From: Mediterranea sp. (in: CFB group bacteria) | GTDB lineage: Bacteria > Bacteroidota > Bacteroidia > Bacteroidales > Bacteroidaceae | Length of the DNA stretch: 44,512 nucleotides | Assembly: GCA_031262385.1 (NCBI GenBank) | Contig: JAISHU010000099.1 | Span: 1 to 44,512 of the forward strand | Reading direction: 5' to 3' | Part shown: positions 7,949-15,576 of the stretch, one piece after another | How positions within the stretch are numbered: the first letter of the stretch is position 1 | How the letters are laid out: each line of letters starts with the position of its first letter | Program-made: the position numbers and the translations under genes | Notes under the pieces: generated by a model | The model's database searches: none | Told to the model about the DNA's origin: nothing | Seen by the model: the letters and a program-made list of their open reading frames with translations, nothing else

Positions 7949-9946
7949 TTAAAACCGGATGCTTCCCGTCACTCTGAACGAACGTCCGGGCATGGGATAA
8001 TATTTTATCACGTCGTACTGTTCGTCGGTAAAGTTCAGCAGTTCGGCTTGCAGGAACAGGTGGCAGTGACGCAGCACGAAGCGGCGCGAAGCCGACAGCG
8101 TGTGTTCGGCATAGCCGTCGATGCGATTGGCTGCCATGTTCTGCGGCAGCATGTAACGTTCGCTTACGGCAGTCAGCGTATAGCCTATGTTGACCCACGG
8201 CGTCTCCGCGAGCAACGACGCATTGCCGCTATGCTTGGGCGTATAGGGTACTTGATGTTTGTACGATTTGCCGCCGGGCGTGGTTACGTCAATGGCTCTC
8301 TGATAGGTGTAGTTGCCCGAGACGAGCAACGACACTTGTCTCGTTACGGGCACTTCGGTGCGTGCGGTAACATCTACGCCGGTGATGTCTACCTTGCCGA
8401 AGTTCATCATCCGCCACACGTAGGTAGTGGGCAGTGCCACAATCTTATCGTCCACCTTATTATAATAGGTGTCGAGGGTGACGGCAAGATAATTCATAAA
8501 GGCGAAGGGCACGCCGCTCCATGTCGCACCGACGTTCCATTCGTGTGCCTTCTCGGGCTTCAGCGCGGTGTTGCCCACGCGTTGGTAATAAAGGTCGTTG
8601 AAGGTGGGCACGCGGAACGTCTCTTTATACATCAGCCGCAGGTAGAAGTCGTGCATCGCCCACGGTTGGTAACTCAGCGATACGGCGGGGCTGAAGCGCG
8701 AACGGTTGGCGGGACGCGTGCCCGTACGTACTTCGTCCGCCATAAACGTGTGCAGCAGGGTGGCGGTAGCTGTCAGTCTGCCAATCTGCCCGCGCAGATT
8801 GAGAGCCGACAGCCACGTGTACCGTTGGGGTGCCACACTGTTCGGGAAATTATTGCGAAGTGTATTCATGACTGCATCGTTAGCCCACGAAGCGGTGAGG
8901 GCACGTAGCGGATGCCACAGCACGGTGGCAGAGAGGTAAAATTCCTGCTGGCGGTTCAAGTCGGTTTGCTTGCCGCCTTCGTATTGTACGTCGCTGTTTT
9001 CGTAGCGGTTCCACGAGTAGTTGTATTTGCCTTGTGCCTGTATTTGCCAAGCCGGCGAAAAATGTTTGTGGTATTGTGCCTGTGCAAAGAAGTTCTCGTC
9101 CCACAGCCGTTCGTTGCTTTGGTCGTTGTACAAGATGACCGAGCCGGGCAGTCCCCGCTGTGAGCGGTAGTAGTAGAGTTTGAGCGAGAGGCGGCTGCTG
9201 TCGGGCAGCATGTGATACAGATTTCCTTCCGCTTTCCACGACGCGATGTCGGTGTTGCGGCGCTTTTCGTGCGTCACCAACCCGCCGTTGGTTAGCGTAA
9301 ACGGATAGCCTCCGTCCGCCTGCAAATAGTTTCCGCCGACGGTGTACGAGGTGTGCCGCCCGATGCGTTGTCCCCACATCAGCGACGGGTTGAACAGTCC
9401 GAACGAGCCTCCGGCTATTTGGGCTTTGAAAGATACGGGGCGTTCTGTTTCCGTCAGCGGGTTGCGACTATACAGCGAGAGCACGCCTGCCGAAGCAAAG
9501 AGTCGTGCCGATTGCAGCAAGTCGTTGTCCTGTCCCACGGAGAGCGACAGCATCTCCATTTCGTCGAGCGCAAAGCGGCCGATGTCTATCTGCCCTGCCT
9601 GTGTGTTGCTCACAGCCACGCCGTCGTAAGCAACTGCCGTATGTTGGGCGCCCAAGCTGCGCACCGATACCGTTTTCAAGCCGCCGATGCCGCCGTAGTC
9701 GCGCACGTTGGTTCCGGCAAACCGTCTGACGGCATCGCCGATGTTTTGTAAGCCCAGACTTTGCAGCTCGCTCCTGCCGAAAGCCTGTACGGGTGCCGCC
9801 ACCGACATGCGCGCGGGCATGCGTCGTGCTTGTACCGAAACTTCGGGTAACCGATGCAGGTTGTCGGTAATGGTGTCGCCGGGTTGCTGTCCAAAGACAT
9901 TTACGCTGCATAAGGCGACCAGCCCTATCCACAGTTTGTAAATCAT
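7949..9946 (-). CDS. btuB: TonB-dependent outer-membrane receptor, BtuB-like (vitamin B12)
   Basis: 665 residues. A signal peptide runs to about residue 19 (VNVFG/QQ), followed by a plug domain (about 30-160) with LPEVSVQARR as a possible TonB-box region and the conserved segments GLQNIGDAVRRFAG and VRSLGAQHTAVAYDGVAV. The rest is a 22-strand barrel ending in RVTGSIRF, an aromatic C-terminus suited to BAM insertion. There is no CarboxypepD-like N-terminal extension, so it is not SusC-like; the size is close to BtuB. It imports corrinoid into the periplasm using TonB energy. It is the first gene after the cobalamin riboswitch, which is the main reason for naming the substrate. The btuG-like gene follows after 32 bases. 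Confidence 0.88.
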   Translation of the reverse strand: MIYKLWIGLVALCSVNVFGQQPGDTITDNLHRLPEVSVQARRMPARMSVAAPVQAFGRSELQSLGLQNIGDAVRRFAGTNVRDYGGIGGLKTVSVRSLGAQHTAVAYDGVAVSNTQAGQIDIGRFALDEMEMLSLSVGQDNDLLQSARLFASAGVLSLYSRNPLTETERPVSFKAQIAGGSFGLFNPSLMWGQRIGRHTSYTVGGNYLQADGGYPFTLTNGGLVTHEKRRNTDIASWKAEGNLYHMLPDSSRLSLKLYYYRSQRGLPGSVILYNDQSNERLWDENFFAQAQYHKHFSPAWQIQAQGKYNYSWNRYENSDVQYEGGKQTDLNRQQEFYLSATVLWHPLRALTASWANDAVMNTLRNNFPNSVAPQRYTWLSALNLRGQIGRLTATATLLHTFMADEVRTGTRPANRSRFSPAVSLSYQPWAMHDFYLRLMYKETFRVPTFNDLYYQRVGNTALKPEKAHEWNVGATWSGVPFAFMNYLAVTLDTYYNKVDDKIVALPTTYVWRMMNFGKVDITGVDVTARTEVPVTRQVSLLVSGNYTYQRAIDVTTPGGKSYKHQVPYTPKHSGNASLLAETPWVNIGYTLTAVSERYMLPQNMAANRIDGYAEHTLSASRRFVLRHCHLFLQAELLNFTDEQYDVIKYYPMPGRSFRVTGSIRF

Positions 9947-10003
9947 GTGTGTAAAATAAACGTTGTGCTAACGCCCTTTCCTCGAAGGCATTGGCTTTGA
10001 TAC

Positions 10004-10186
10004 GTTTTGCAGGTCTTCTGACTTACTCCGTGCTGTTGCCGCCTTCCCACCGTTCGTTTTTCCGGCAGTGGCATAGGTGCTTGGCAAAGCATTTTTAATG
10101 GAGATTACAGCAGCGGGACTGTTCGGGACTTTCACCCGATTCCCTTTTTCAGGAACACGCTCCGAAAGAGGCGCTTCCAACAAAAC
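10004..10186 (-). promoter_or_regulatory. Cobalamin (adenosylcobalamin-type) riboswitch
   Basis: On the minus strand the conserved core reads GGGAATcGGGTGAAAGTCCC, then CAGTCCCGCTGCTGTAA, GCCACTG, GGTGGGAAGG and the B12 box AGTCAGAAGACCTGC (10023-10009). The closing stem P1 pairs GTTTTGTTGG (from 10186) with CCTGCAAAAC (to 10004) with one mismatch and one wobble, which fixes the ends. It sits 58 bases upstream of the btuB-like ATG. Cobalamin riboswitches repress uptake genes when B12 is abundant. I see no obvious intrinsic terminator between it and the ATG, so control of translation initiation is more likely than of termination. Confidence 0.95.
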
Positions 10187-10191
10187 TGCGG

Positions 10192-10225
10192 CAAAGGTAA
10201 GGAGATTAAAGTATGTCTCCGCAAA
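10192..10225 (-). promoter_or_regulatory. Promoter of the B12 uptake operon (-33 and -7 boxes)
   Basis: The minus strand carries TTTG (10225-10222), a 22-base spacer and TACCTTTG (10199-10192), which fits the Bacteroidetes consensus TTTG-N19/21-TAnnTTTG except for one extra spacer base. Transcription would start near 10185, at the first base of the riboswitch P1 stem. Confidence 0.7.
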
Positions 10226-10330
10226 ATCGCATCACTTTTTAATGATTTACTTCGTCACGGATTTGTAACGGGGTGCTATGTTGCTTTTGATGCTGTTTTT
10301 CTGTTTTTAGTAGCAAATTGTCTGATTTTT

Positions 10331-10773
10331 GTGCTTTTTGCTAACGCTACTTTTTGAGACAAAGCGTGCTCAGCGGGCAGAAAACGGACTTATTGCGGTG
10401 TTTTAACTCGTCAAACAGCAATTTCTCGGGATTAACTTACCGAGTTAGCGCAATATCTCGGTGAGTTAAGTTCGTTATTCCGGTGATTGGCGGCGCTAAC
10501 TCACCGAGATATTGCGCTAACTCGGTGAGTTATCATCGCCAATCACTTGATTGACGATTCTTATTCTCCCGATTGGTTTTTGTATCTTGATTATTGGATG
10601 TTTTTTTTGCGCTGAACGCGTTTTTAGTTTGTAAAGATTTAGCCTACTTATCTTGTTGTGTATATGTCTGTTAAGGTATGTTTTTAAGATAGTTTAACGC
10701 GCTATACGGCAATCAAACTCACCAACCCGTACCTCAGCCCGAAAAAAGGGCGTTTTTCGAGGGTTCGTTTGAC
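10331..10773 (-). repeat. Intergenic repeat element, copy A (conserved flanks, palindromic core)
   Basis: This stretch between the riboswitch promoter and the TIGR04076 gene has no credible gene. Its left flank (10773-10689 on the minus strand) aligns without gaps to 29936-30020 on the plus strand: blocks of 26 and 18 identical bases separated by exactly 41 bases in both, about 72 of 85 matches by hand. A shared TTCAGCGC-A-rich block and a right-end block around GTTAGC-AAAAGCAC (10331-10350) lie in the same order and at similar distance as in copy B. The core holds locus-specific inverted repeats. It is probably a dispersed non-coding or MITE-like element; no terminal duplication was identified. 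Confidence 0.7.
10434..10531. repeat. Long inverted repeat (two 35-base arms) in element A
   Basis: Arms 10434-10468 and 10497-10531 are reverse complements with a single mismatch (10438). Each arm is itself two near-palindromic units around CTCGGTGAGTTA. The 28-base spacer contains GTGATTGGCG, whose complement CGCCAATCAC lies just beyond the right arm, giving an alternative fold. It could form a cruciform in DNA or a long hairpin in RNA. A related half-unit CAATCACTTGATTG follows at about 10540. Confidence 0.9.
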
Positions 10774-10818
10774 AGAATGACAAAATGACAAAAAGATAGA
10801 TTGCCTTGTGTATGCGTA

Positions 10819-11127
10819 TTATTCTTCTTCTATTGTCTCAATCAGGTAACTCACCGGGCGGAAGCCGTCGTTGCACGAAATCATTGCCGAGCGGGGATTC
10901 TTCATCCACCCGTCGTAGAAATTGCCTCCGCCGCGCGCCAGTTCGCTAACGAAGCTCTGCATGGATTGCCAGGCGCTTCCGCACAATCCTTCGGGTTTCA
11001 TACCGTTTTCGGAGACGAAAGTATCTCCCTCGTGCATCTCGCAGGCATGCTCTATCGGGTTTTCATACAAAGCAGAAAGGTCTGCATGATGAATCTTGCG
11101 GACGACGGTGATCTTTACTCTTTTCAT
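10819..11127 (-). CDS. TIGR04076 family protein
   Basis: 102 residues. The start MKRVKITVVRK, the central GLCGSAWQSMQSFV and the end ISCNDGFRPVSYLIE match the pattern of the small TIGR04076 family, whose function is unknown; the conserved Cys residues (GLCG, SCNDG) suggest metal or redox chemistry, but this is a guess. The stop of the upstream metallophosphoesterase gene is 19 bases away, so the two form an operon driven by the promoter at 12254-12285. Full length, with no sign of truncation. Confidence 0.75.
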   Translation of the reverse strand: MKRVKITVVRKIHHADLSALYENPIEHACEMHEGDTFVSENGMKPEGLCGSAWQSMQSFVSELARGGGNFYDGWMKNPRSAMISCNDGFRPVSYLIETIEEE

Positions 11128-11146
11128 ATCTCTTGCATCTCTTTTT

Positions 11147-12232
11147 TTATGGAATCTCTATCACTCCCAGTTCGCTGTCTGTCCCTATCCTGAAAGGCGG
11201 ACCCCACAAGCCCAGCCCCGACGATACGTAGATGTGTGTGCGTCCGTAGCTGCGATAACCGTGACTTTGGGTGTATAGGGCATCGGTAAGCCAGCTGAGC
11301 GGCCACAGTTGTCCGCGGTGAGTGTGACCGAAGAAGGCAAAGTCGACACCCGCGTCTATCACTCCGCTCACGGTTTCGTTGGCTGGCTGATGATCCATTA
11401 CAAACACCGGCGCATGGGGATTTACGGATGCCAGCAACTCTTTCAGCGGCTTTCGCCGGCGGTTGCTTGCATCGTCGCGACCGATGAGCTGTATGCCGCC
11501 GGGCAGCAACACCATGCTGTCGCGCAGCAACGTCACGGGCGTCCGGTTGATAAATGCCGTCGACTCTTCTATTCCGCTGATATACTCGTGGTTGCCCGGC
11601 ACCATATAGATGCCCAAGGGAGCTTCGAGGCGAGAAAGTTCTTCGTGCATTCGTTCCTTCTTGAGCGGCACGATAGACATATCGATGAGGTCGCCCGCTA
11701 TCAGTATCAGGTCGGGATGTTCGGCATTTATTCGGTCGACAAATGTTCTCAGTCGGCTGCGCCCGATGCCGTAACCCAGATGAATGTCGCTTACGGCGAC
11801 GATGCGCAAGGGCGAGGTGTCGGAGTTAGGGTGGGGGAGTTCCAGCTGCATCTGCCGTACCACCGGATGGCGGAAATGAATATAACCGTAGGTCAGCAGC
11901 AACACCGTCAACCCCGCACAGGATGCAAAAGCATGGGGCAACTGCACACCGGTAAGCCGCAGCAACGAGGCGACGGCATAAAACAGTGCCAAGTAGAAAA
12001 AGAAACCCGGCCATCCCGTACTGATGCGGTACAGCATATTGCCCAGCGTAGGCGAAAGGTCTTTATCGCGCAGTACCTGCATCAACATCAGCGAGAACGC
12101 CAACGCCCAGTACACAATGCCGACAGCCCATTTTGCCGCCAACGGCAAACCCGCCACCGCTTGCAACAATCCGTAAAACAGCCACACATTGATGCCCACG
12201 TAAACAAGGAGTATGATAAGGAAGAATACCAT
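11147..12232 (-). CDS. Membrane-anchored metallophosphoesterase (YkuE/YaeI-like)
   Basis: 361 residues. Four hydrophobic helices lie in the first ~120 residues, followed by a calcineurin-like phosphoesterase domain on one side of the membrane. Metal-binding motifs are DIHLG (149-153), GDLID (180-184), GNHEY (213-217), His281 and GHTHRG (302-307), a complete set for a two-metal active site. Relatives remove phosphate from lipids or other phosphoesters; the substrate is not evident. It starts close to a very good promoter and is followed by the TIGR04076 gene. The long plus-strand frame opposite (11309-12262) is a shadow. Confidence 0.88.
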   Translation of the reverse strand: MVFFLIILLVYVGINVWLFYGLLQAVAGLPLAAKWAVGIVYWALAFSLMLMQVLRDKDLSPTLGNMLYRISTGWPGFFFYLALFYAVASLLRLTGVQLPHAFASCAGLTVLLLTYGYIHFRHPVVRQMQLELPHPNSDTSPLRIVAVSDIHLGYGIGRSRLRTFVDRINAEHPDLILIAGDLIDMSIVPLKKERMHEELSRLEAPLGIYMVPGNHEYISGIEESTAFINRTPVTLLRDSMVLLPGGIQLIGRDDASNRRRKPLKELLASVNPHAPVFVMDHQPANETVSGVIDAGVDFAFFGHTHRGQLWPLSWLTDALYTQSHGYRSYGRTHIYVSSGLGLWGPPFRIGTDSELGVIEIP

Positions 12233-12253
12233 ATTATATTATTAAGGTGTGCG

Positions 12254-12285
12254 CAAAAGTAAGGACTATCGCCCGGTTTGACAAA
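12254..12285 (-). promoter_or_regulatory. Promoter of the metallophosphoesterase-TIGR04076 operon
   Basis: The minus strand has TTTG (12285-12282), a 20-base spacer and TACTTTTG (12261-12254), an exact match to TTTG-N19/21-TAnnTTTG. The ATG follows 21 bases downstream of the -7 box. Confidence 0.75.
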
Positions 12286-12405
12286 TATTGAGATTGCTTT
12301 TGTCGGGATAGAAGGTATGTTAACTACTCATTGCTATTGCGATATGAAGAATTATTGTTTTCTTTGTGCCATAAATAATGTATGATAACTAAAAAAGGTG
12401 ATAGT

Positions 12406-12636
12406 ATGGAAAATAAAACGAAGAATAATGCCGAGATGATAAAGTCGCTAAAGAGATTCGGCATCATGAATGGCATTTCCGCTTGTTTGGCAGGAGCAAT
12501 CTCCATTATGTTTGATTCCGAGAGTTTTTTCTTTCGCTTTCTGGTGACTTACTTTTTTATCTCTATGTTCTCGTCTCTATTAGTAATAGGACTTTCTTGG
12601 TTGGGAAAGCAAGGTCAGAAAAGCATCTCAGAATAG
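12406..12636 (+). CDS. Small putative membrane protein, unknown function
   Basis: 76 residues from the ATG at 12406 (an in-frame ATG at 12382 would add eight residues; neither has a clear ribosome-binding site). The N-terminus is charged (MENKTKNNAEMIKSLKRFG), followed by two hydrophobic stretches (GISACLAGAISIMF and FLVTYFFISMFSSLLVIGLSW) that could span the membrane, and a short hydrophilic tail. I do not recognise a family. The last nine bases overlap the end of the convergent phosphate transporter gene. Amino-acid composition is sensible for a small inner-membrane protein, which is the main argument that it is real. Confidence 0.5.
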   Translation: MENKTKNNAEMIKSLKRFGIMNGISACLAGAISIMFDSESFFFRFLVTYFFISMFSSLLVIGLSWLGKQGQKSISE

Positions 12637-13641
12637 TGTCATCACTCCATACACACCTGCTGCCAGTAGCGCACTCACCGGAATCGTCAATACCCAAGCC
12701 GTAAGCAGTTCTTTGGTTACACCCCAGCGCACCGCCGACAGTCGTTTGGTCGCTCCTACGCCGATAATGGCACCCGCAATGGTGTGCGTGGTACTTACCG
12801 GAATCTTCAGTATTTCGGTGAGGTAGAGGGTAAACGCACCCGCCGTTTCGGCAATCATTCCTTCCATGGGAGTTACCTTGGTGATGCGTGTGCCCATGGT
12901 GCGTACTATCTTCCAGCCGCCCGACATAGTGCCCAGTGAGATAGCCGTGAAACAGGCGAATGCTACCCATTCGGGCATGTCGTCGATGCTTTGTATGCCC
13001 AAGCCGATGCCCAGCGGGTGGGCGGCAATCATGGCGGCGGCAATAATACCCATTACTTTTTGCGAATCGTTGAGACCGTGCCCGATGCTGAACAAAGCAG
13101 ACGATACCAACTGTAGGTGTCTGAACCACCGCTCGGCGCGATGCGGACGTGCCTGTTTGCAGATGCGCAGCACAATCAGCGTAAACAGCAGCGCAATCGT
13201 CATACCGATAATCGGTGCCAAGAAGATAAATGCTGCAATCTTTAGTATGATGCTGGTGTGGATGGCACTAAAGCCGCTCGCCATAATGGCTGCACCGGCA
13301 AAACCGCCTATGAGCGTATGCGATGACGACGAAGGGATGCCTTTCCACCATGTCAGCAGGTTCCAGATGATAGCCGCAATGATGCCCGCCAATATCACGG
13401 GCAGTGTAATGAACTCTTCGTAAACGGTTTTCGATACCGTGTTGGCGATGCCGAAACCGCCAATGATGTGCTTGGCTATCCAAAAGGCAACAAAATTGAA
13501 AAACGCCGCCCACAACACCGCTTGGAAGGGTGTGAGCACTTTGGTCGATACAATAGTAGCGATGGAGTTGGCGGCGTCGTGGAACCCGTTGATAAAGTCG
13601 AAGAGCAAAGCTAAGACTATGATGATAACAAGTAGTTCCAT
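12628..13641 (-). CDS. Inorganic phosphate transporter, PiT family
   Basis: 337 residues, about ten transmembrane helices. The two inverted PiT repeats are marked by GFHDAANSIATIVST near the N-terminus and GHGLNDSQKVMGI in the middle, with PVSTTHTIAGAIIG near the C-terminus; these Asn/Asp-containing motifs line the phosphate site. It is a low-affinity cation-coupled phosphate importer of the inner membrane. The DUF47 gene lies six bases upstream, the standard regulatory partner, so they form one operon. Slightly short compared with E. coli PitA, as usual for the Bacteroidetes form. Confidence 0.93.
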   Translation of the reverse strand: MELLVIIIVLALLFDFINGFHDAANSIATIVSTKVLTPFQAVLWAAFFNFVAFWIAKHIIGGFGIANTVSKTVYEEFITLPVILAGIIAAIIWNLLTWWKGIPSSSSHTLIGGFAGAAIMASGFSAIHTSIILKIAAFIFLAPIIGMTIALLFTLIVLRICKQARPHRAERWFRHLQLVSSALFSIGHGLNDSQKVMGIIAAAMIAAHPLGIGLGIQSIDDMPEWVAFACFTAISLGTMSGGWKIVRTMGTRITKVTPMEGMIAETAGAFTLYLTEILKIPVSTTHTIAGAIIGVGATKRLSAVRWGVTKELLTAWVLTIPVSALLAAGVYGVMTLF

Positions 13642-13647
13642 ACAGGT

Positions 13648-14295
13648 TTAGGCATATTTTACGATGAAATTCTTTAATATCTTACTCACATATTCCGCCA
13701 TGTCGGTGATACGTTCCATTTCGTGCATGATTTCTTTGATTTTGATAATCTCCACAAAATCGGTTTCGTACTTAAACAGGCGGGTGATAAACTCTTCGTA
13801 GATATCGTCGGCACGGTTCTCTATGTCGTGCAGTTGGTTGCAGTAGCTCACCAGTGTTGACGAGTCTTTGCGGAATCGTTCCAGTTCCGGCATCGACTGT
13901 TGGATCAGCTTCGCTCCCGCGTCGATGAGGCGGCACAGTTCGTGTCCGCTTTCGCCGATAGGACGGGGGTTGTAGATAGCGATGCGTTTGGCGCAACTGT
14001 TAATGGCATCTATCACATCGTCCATGTGCGAAGCCAGTTGGTGGATGTCTTCGCGGTCGAACGGCGTGATAAACGTAGTGCTCAGTTGGTCGAAAATGTG
14101 ATGAGCCACGCCGTCGGCTTCGCGCTCCTTCTCTTTGATGCGGTGATAGTAATCTACACGCTCTTCGGGAGTGTTGTGTTTCACCGATTCGCTGAGCAGT
14201 GCCGACGTTTGTACTACAAGGTCGCTGAGTTCTCTCAGCATAGGGAAGAACTTGGGCTCTTTGGGTGTGAACCGACTAAAAAAAGAGTTTTGCAT
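13648..14295 (-). CDS. DUF47 family protein (PhoU-like partner of Pit)
   Basis: 215 residues, largely helical. DUF47 proteins resemble PhoU and are encoded next to PiT transporters, where they are thought to regulate phosphate uptake. Recognisable segments are EREADGVAHHIFDQL, FDREDIHQLASHMDDVIDAI and IENRADDIYEEFI, acidic helices likely to bind metal as in PhoU. It lies six bases upstream of the pit gene. No promoter box was found in the 39 bases before the ATG. Confidence 0.9.
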   Translation of the reverse strand: MQNSFFSRFTPKEPKFFPMLRELSDLVVQTSALLSESVKHNTPEERVDYYHRIKEKEREADGVAHHIFDQLSTTFITPFDREDIHQLASHMDDVIDAINSCAKRIAIYNPRPIGESGHELCRLIDAGAKLIQQSMPELERFRKDSSTLVSYCNQLHDIENRADDIYEEFITRLFKYETDFVEIIKIKEIMHEMERITDMAEYVSKILKNFIVKYA

Positions 14296-14334
14296 ATCAC
14301 TTTGTTTTAAAAGATTTGTAGGTGTTCTCTTCGC

Positions 14335-14877
14335 TTATTTTGTGCTGCTTTGACGCAGAAAGAGTGCGAAACGTTGCGCATCCTCGTTGGTGTAATAGGT
14401 GATGTCGGTAACGGGGGTGTAGTTGTAGGGCACAAACTGAAACAGTTGCACGGCGGCAAATCCGTTGCAGCCCGACAAGAGCACATCCATGCGTACGTTG
14501 CCGCTATGGGTGCTTTTCAGGTTGATGACTGCCGAAAAGTTGCGGTTCTCTACCAGCTCTTTCAGGTTGTGAAGTTCTTTCAGGTCGAAATAGAGCGTAT
14601 GTTTCTTCAGTGCGCTTTGTGTGGGCAGAAACACTACGCTTCGGCTTTGGCGGACAAGGCGCATCGCACCGTAAACAAACAGTCCGATGCCCACTACCAT
14701 TAGTGCCATGCCGACAGCCGAAGAGGGCTGTTTCAGCAGGAAGGTAGTTAAGAATGCGGCGATACCCAGCACAATAAGTGTGATGGACAATGCAAGGTTG
14801 GCAACGTTGGTACGTTTGCCTATATGAGGATGATTCGATACCAAATAAGAGGTATCGATAATGGGTGATGTAGACAT
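14335..14877 (-). CDS. Two-helix membrane protein, unknown function
   Basis: 180 residues from the ATG at 14877; the frame extends to 14952, but that extra part looks random and the MSTSPIIDTSYL start is more natural. Two transmembrane helices lie at about 30-50 and 55-75, followed by a soluble domain of about 100 residues (VVFLPTQSALKKHTLYFDL, then FSAVINLKSTHSGNVRMDVL). No catalytic motif is evident and I do not recognise the family. It lies 39 bases downstream of nothing obvious on its own strand except the hypothetical gene at 14986-15384, with a 108-base gap. Confidence 0.65.
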   Translation of the reverse strand: MSTSPIIDTSYLVSNHPHIGKRTNVANLALSITLIVLGIAAFLTTFLLKQPSSAVGMALMVVGIGLFVYGAMRLVRQSRSVVFLPTQSALKKHTLYFDLKELHNLKELVENRNFSAVINLKSTHSGNVRMDVLLSGCNGFAAVQLFQFVPYNYTPVTDITYYTNEDAQRFALFLRQSSTK

Positions 14878-14985
14878 AATTAAAGGAATAAATGGTTGTG
14901 TTTCGGTGAATAAATCATGTACCGTCACGACATGGCGGTACAGCCTACCCACTCCGTAGGGCAGGTAAGCATTCCTTTAAGAGGG

Positions 14986-15384
14986 CTAAATCACTATGTG
15001 CCTTAGTGTGAAGATGTAATAGTCGCACGCCGAACGGGTGAGACGTTGGGGGTAGATATACGAACGTTGTTCGTTGAGTTGTGCCAGTAGGGCGGTGCGG
15101 TGTGCCAAACGGCGATTCACAGGCAGCGAAAGAAATTCGTGTTCGCTGAGTTGTGCCCGCAGAGAACGTGCAAACGTACGTTGACCGATTTGTCCGGCAA
15201 AAGGATTCGGTTCGGCATCTTGCAAGAGGTAGTCGTGATGCACCGAAGCGTAACTTCCCGGTTCTTGCATCCCCGCAACCGTCTCGACGTTTACCCGCGA
15301 GGGTTCGTCTTTGCCGTTGCCGGCGTATTCCCAAAAGAATACGAGCAGTAGAAATAACAACAATGTCTGAATGATTCTTGCCAT
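14986..15384 (-). CDS. Small exported or membrane-anchored protein, unknown function
   Basis: 132 residues from the ATG at 15384; the frame is open to 15555, but a TAnnTTTG -7 box at 15411-15404 lies just before 15384, making the longer start unlikely. An N-terminal hydrophobic helix (IIQTLLLFLLLVFFWEYAG) acts as signal anchor. The remainder is arginine-rich and mixed helical (RTFARSLRAQLSEHEFLSL), with no cysteine lipobox. No family recognised. It is divergent from the DUF4153 gene. Confidence 0.6.
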   Translation of the reverse strand: MARIIQTLLLFLLLVFFWEYAGNGKDEPSRVNVETVAGMQEPGSYASVHHDYLLQDAEPNPFAGQIGQRTFARSLRAQLSEHEFLSLPVNRRLAHRTALLAQLNEQRSYIYPQRLTRSACDYYIFTLRHIVI

Positions 15385-15403
15385 AACGTCATTAAAATCG
15401 GTG

Positions 15404-15411
15404 CAAATATA
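15404..15411 (-). promoter_or_regulatory. Predicted promoter -7 box for the gene at 14986-15384
   Basis: The minus strand reads TATATTTG, a full TAnnTTTG match, 19 bases before the ATG at 15384. No clear -33 box is seen. Confidence 0.5.
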
Positions 15412-15576
15412 ACGCAATAAGTATAGATTTGTTTTTAAGTGAGAGTAATTTATGTGAAATCGCGCTGTTATATATTTATAATCAGCTTTTAGGAAATTTA
15501 CTTTGTCATGTTCAATCTTTTGTTTAAACTTGCAAAGTCTTAACAGACAGCTCACTTACCATCAAAACACCTCACA

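Noticed and set aside
8048..8908. Plus-strand reading frame of 286 codons opposite the btuB-like gene
   Set aside because: It lies wholly within the receptor gene and reads as antisense to barrel strands.
9968..10183. Minus-strand reading frame of 71 codons
   Set aside because: It coincides with the cobalamin riboswitch aptamer, whose RNA conservation explains the sequence.
11309..12262. Plus-strand reading frame of 317 codons opposite the metallophosphoesterase
   Set aside because: The minus-strand frame has complete metal-binding motifs and a promoter; the plus frame is Gln/His/Arg-rich, a typical antisense shadow.
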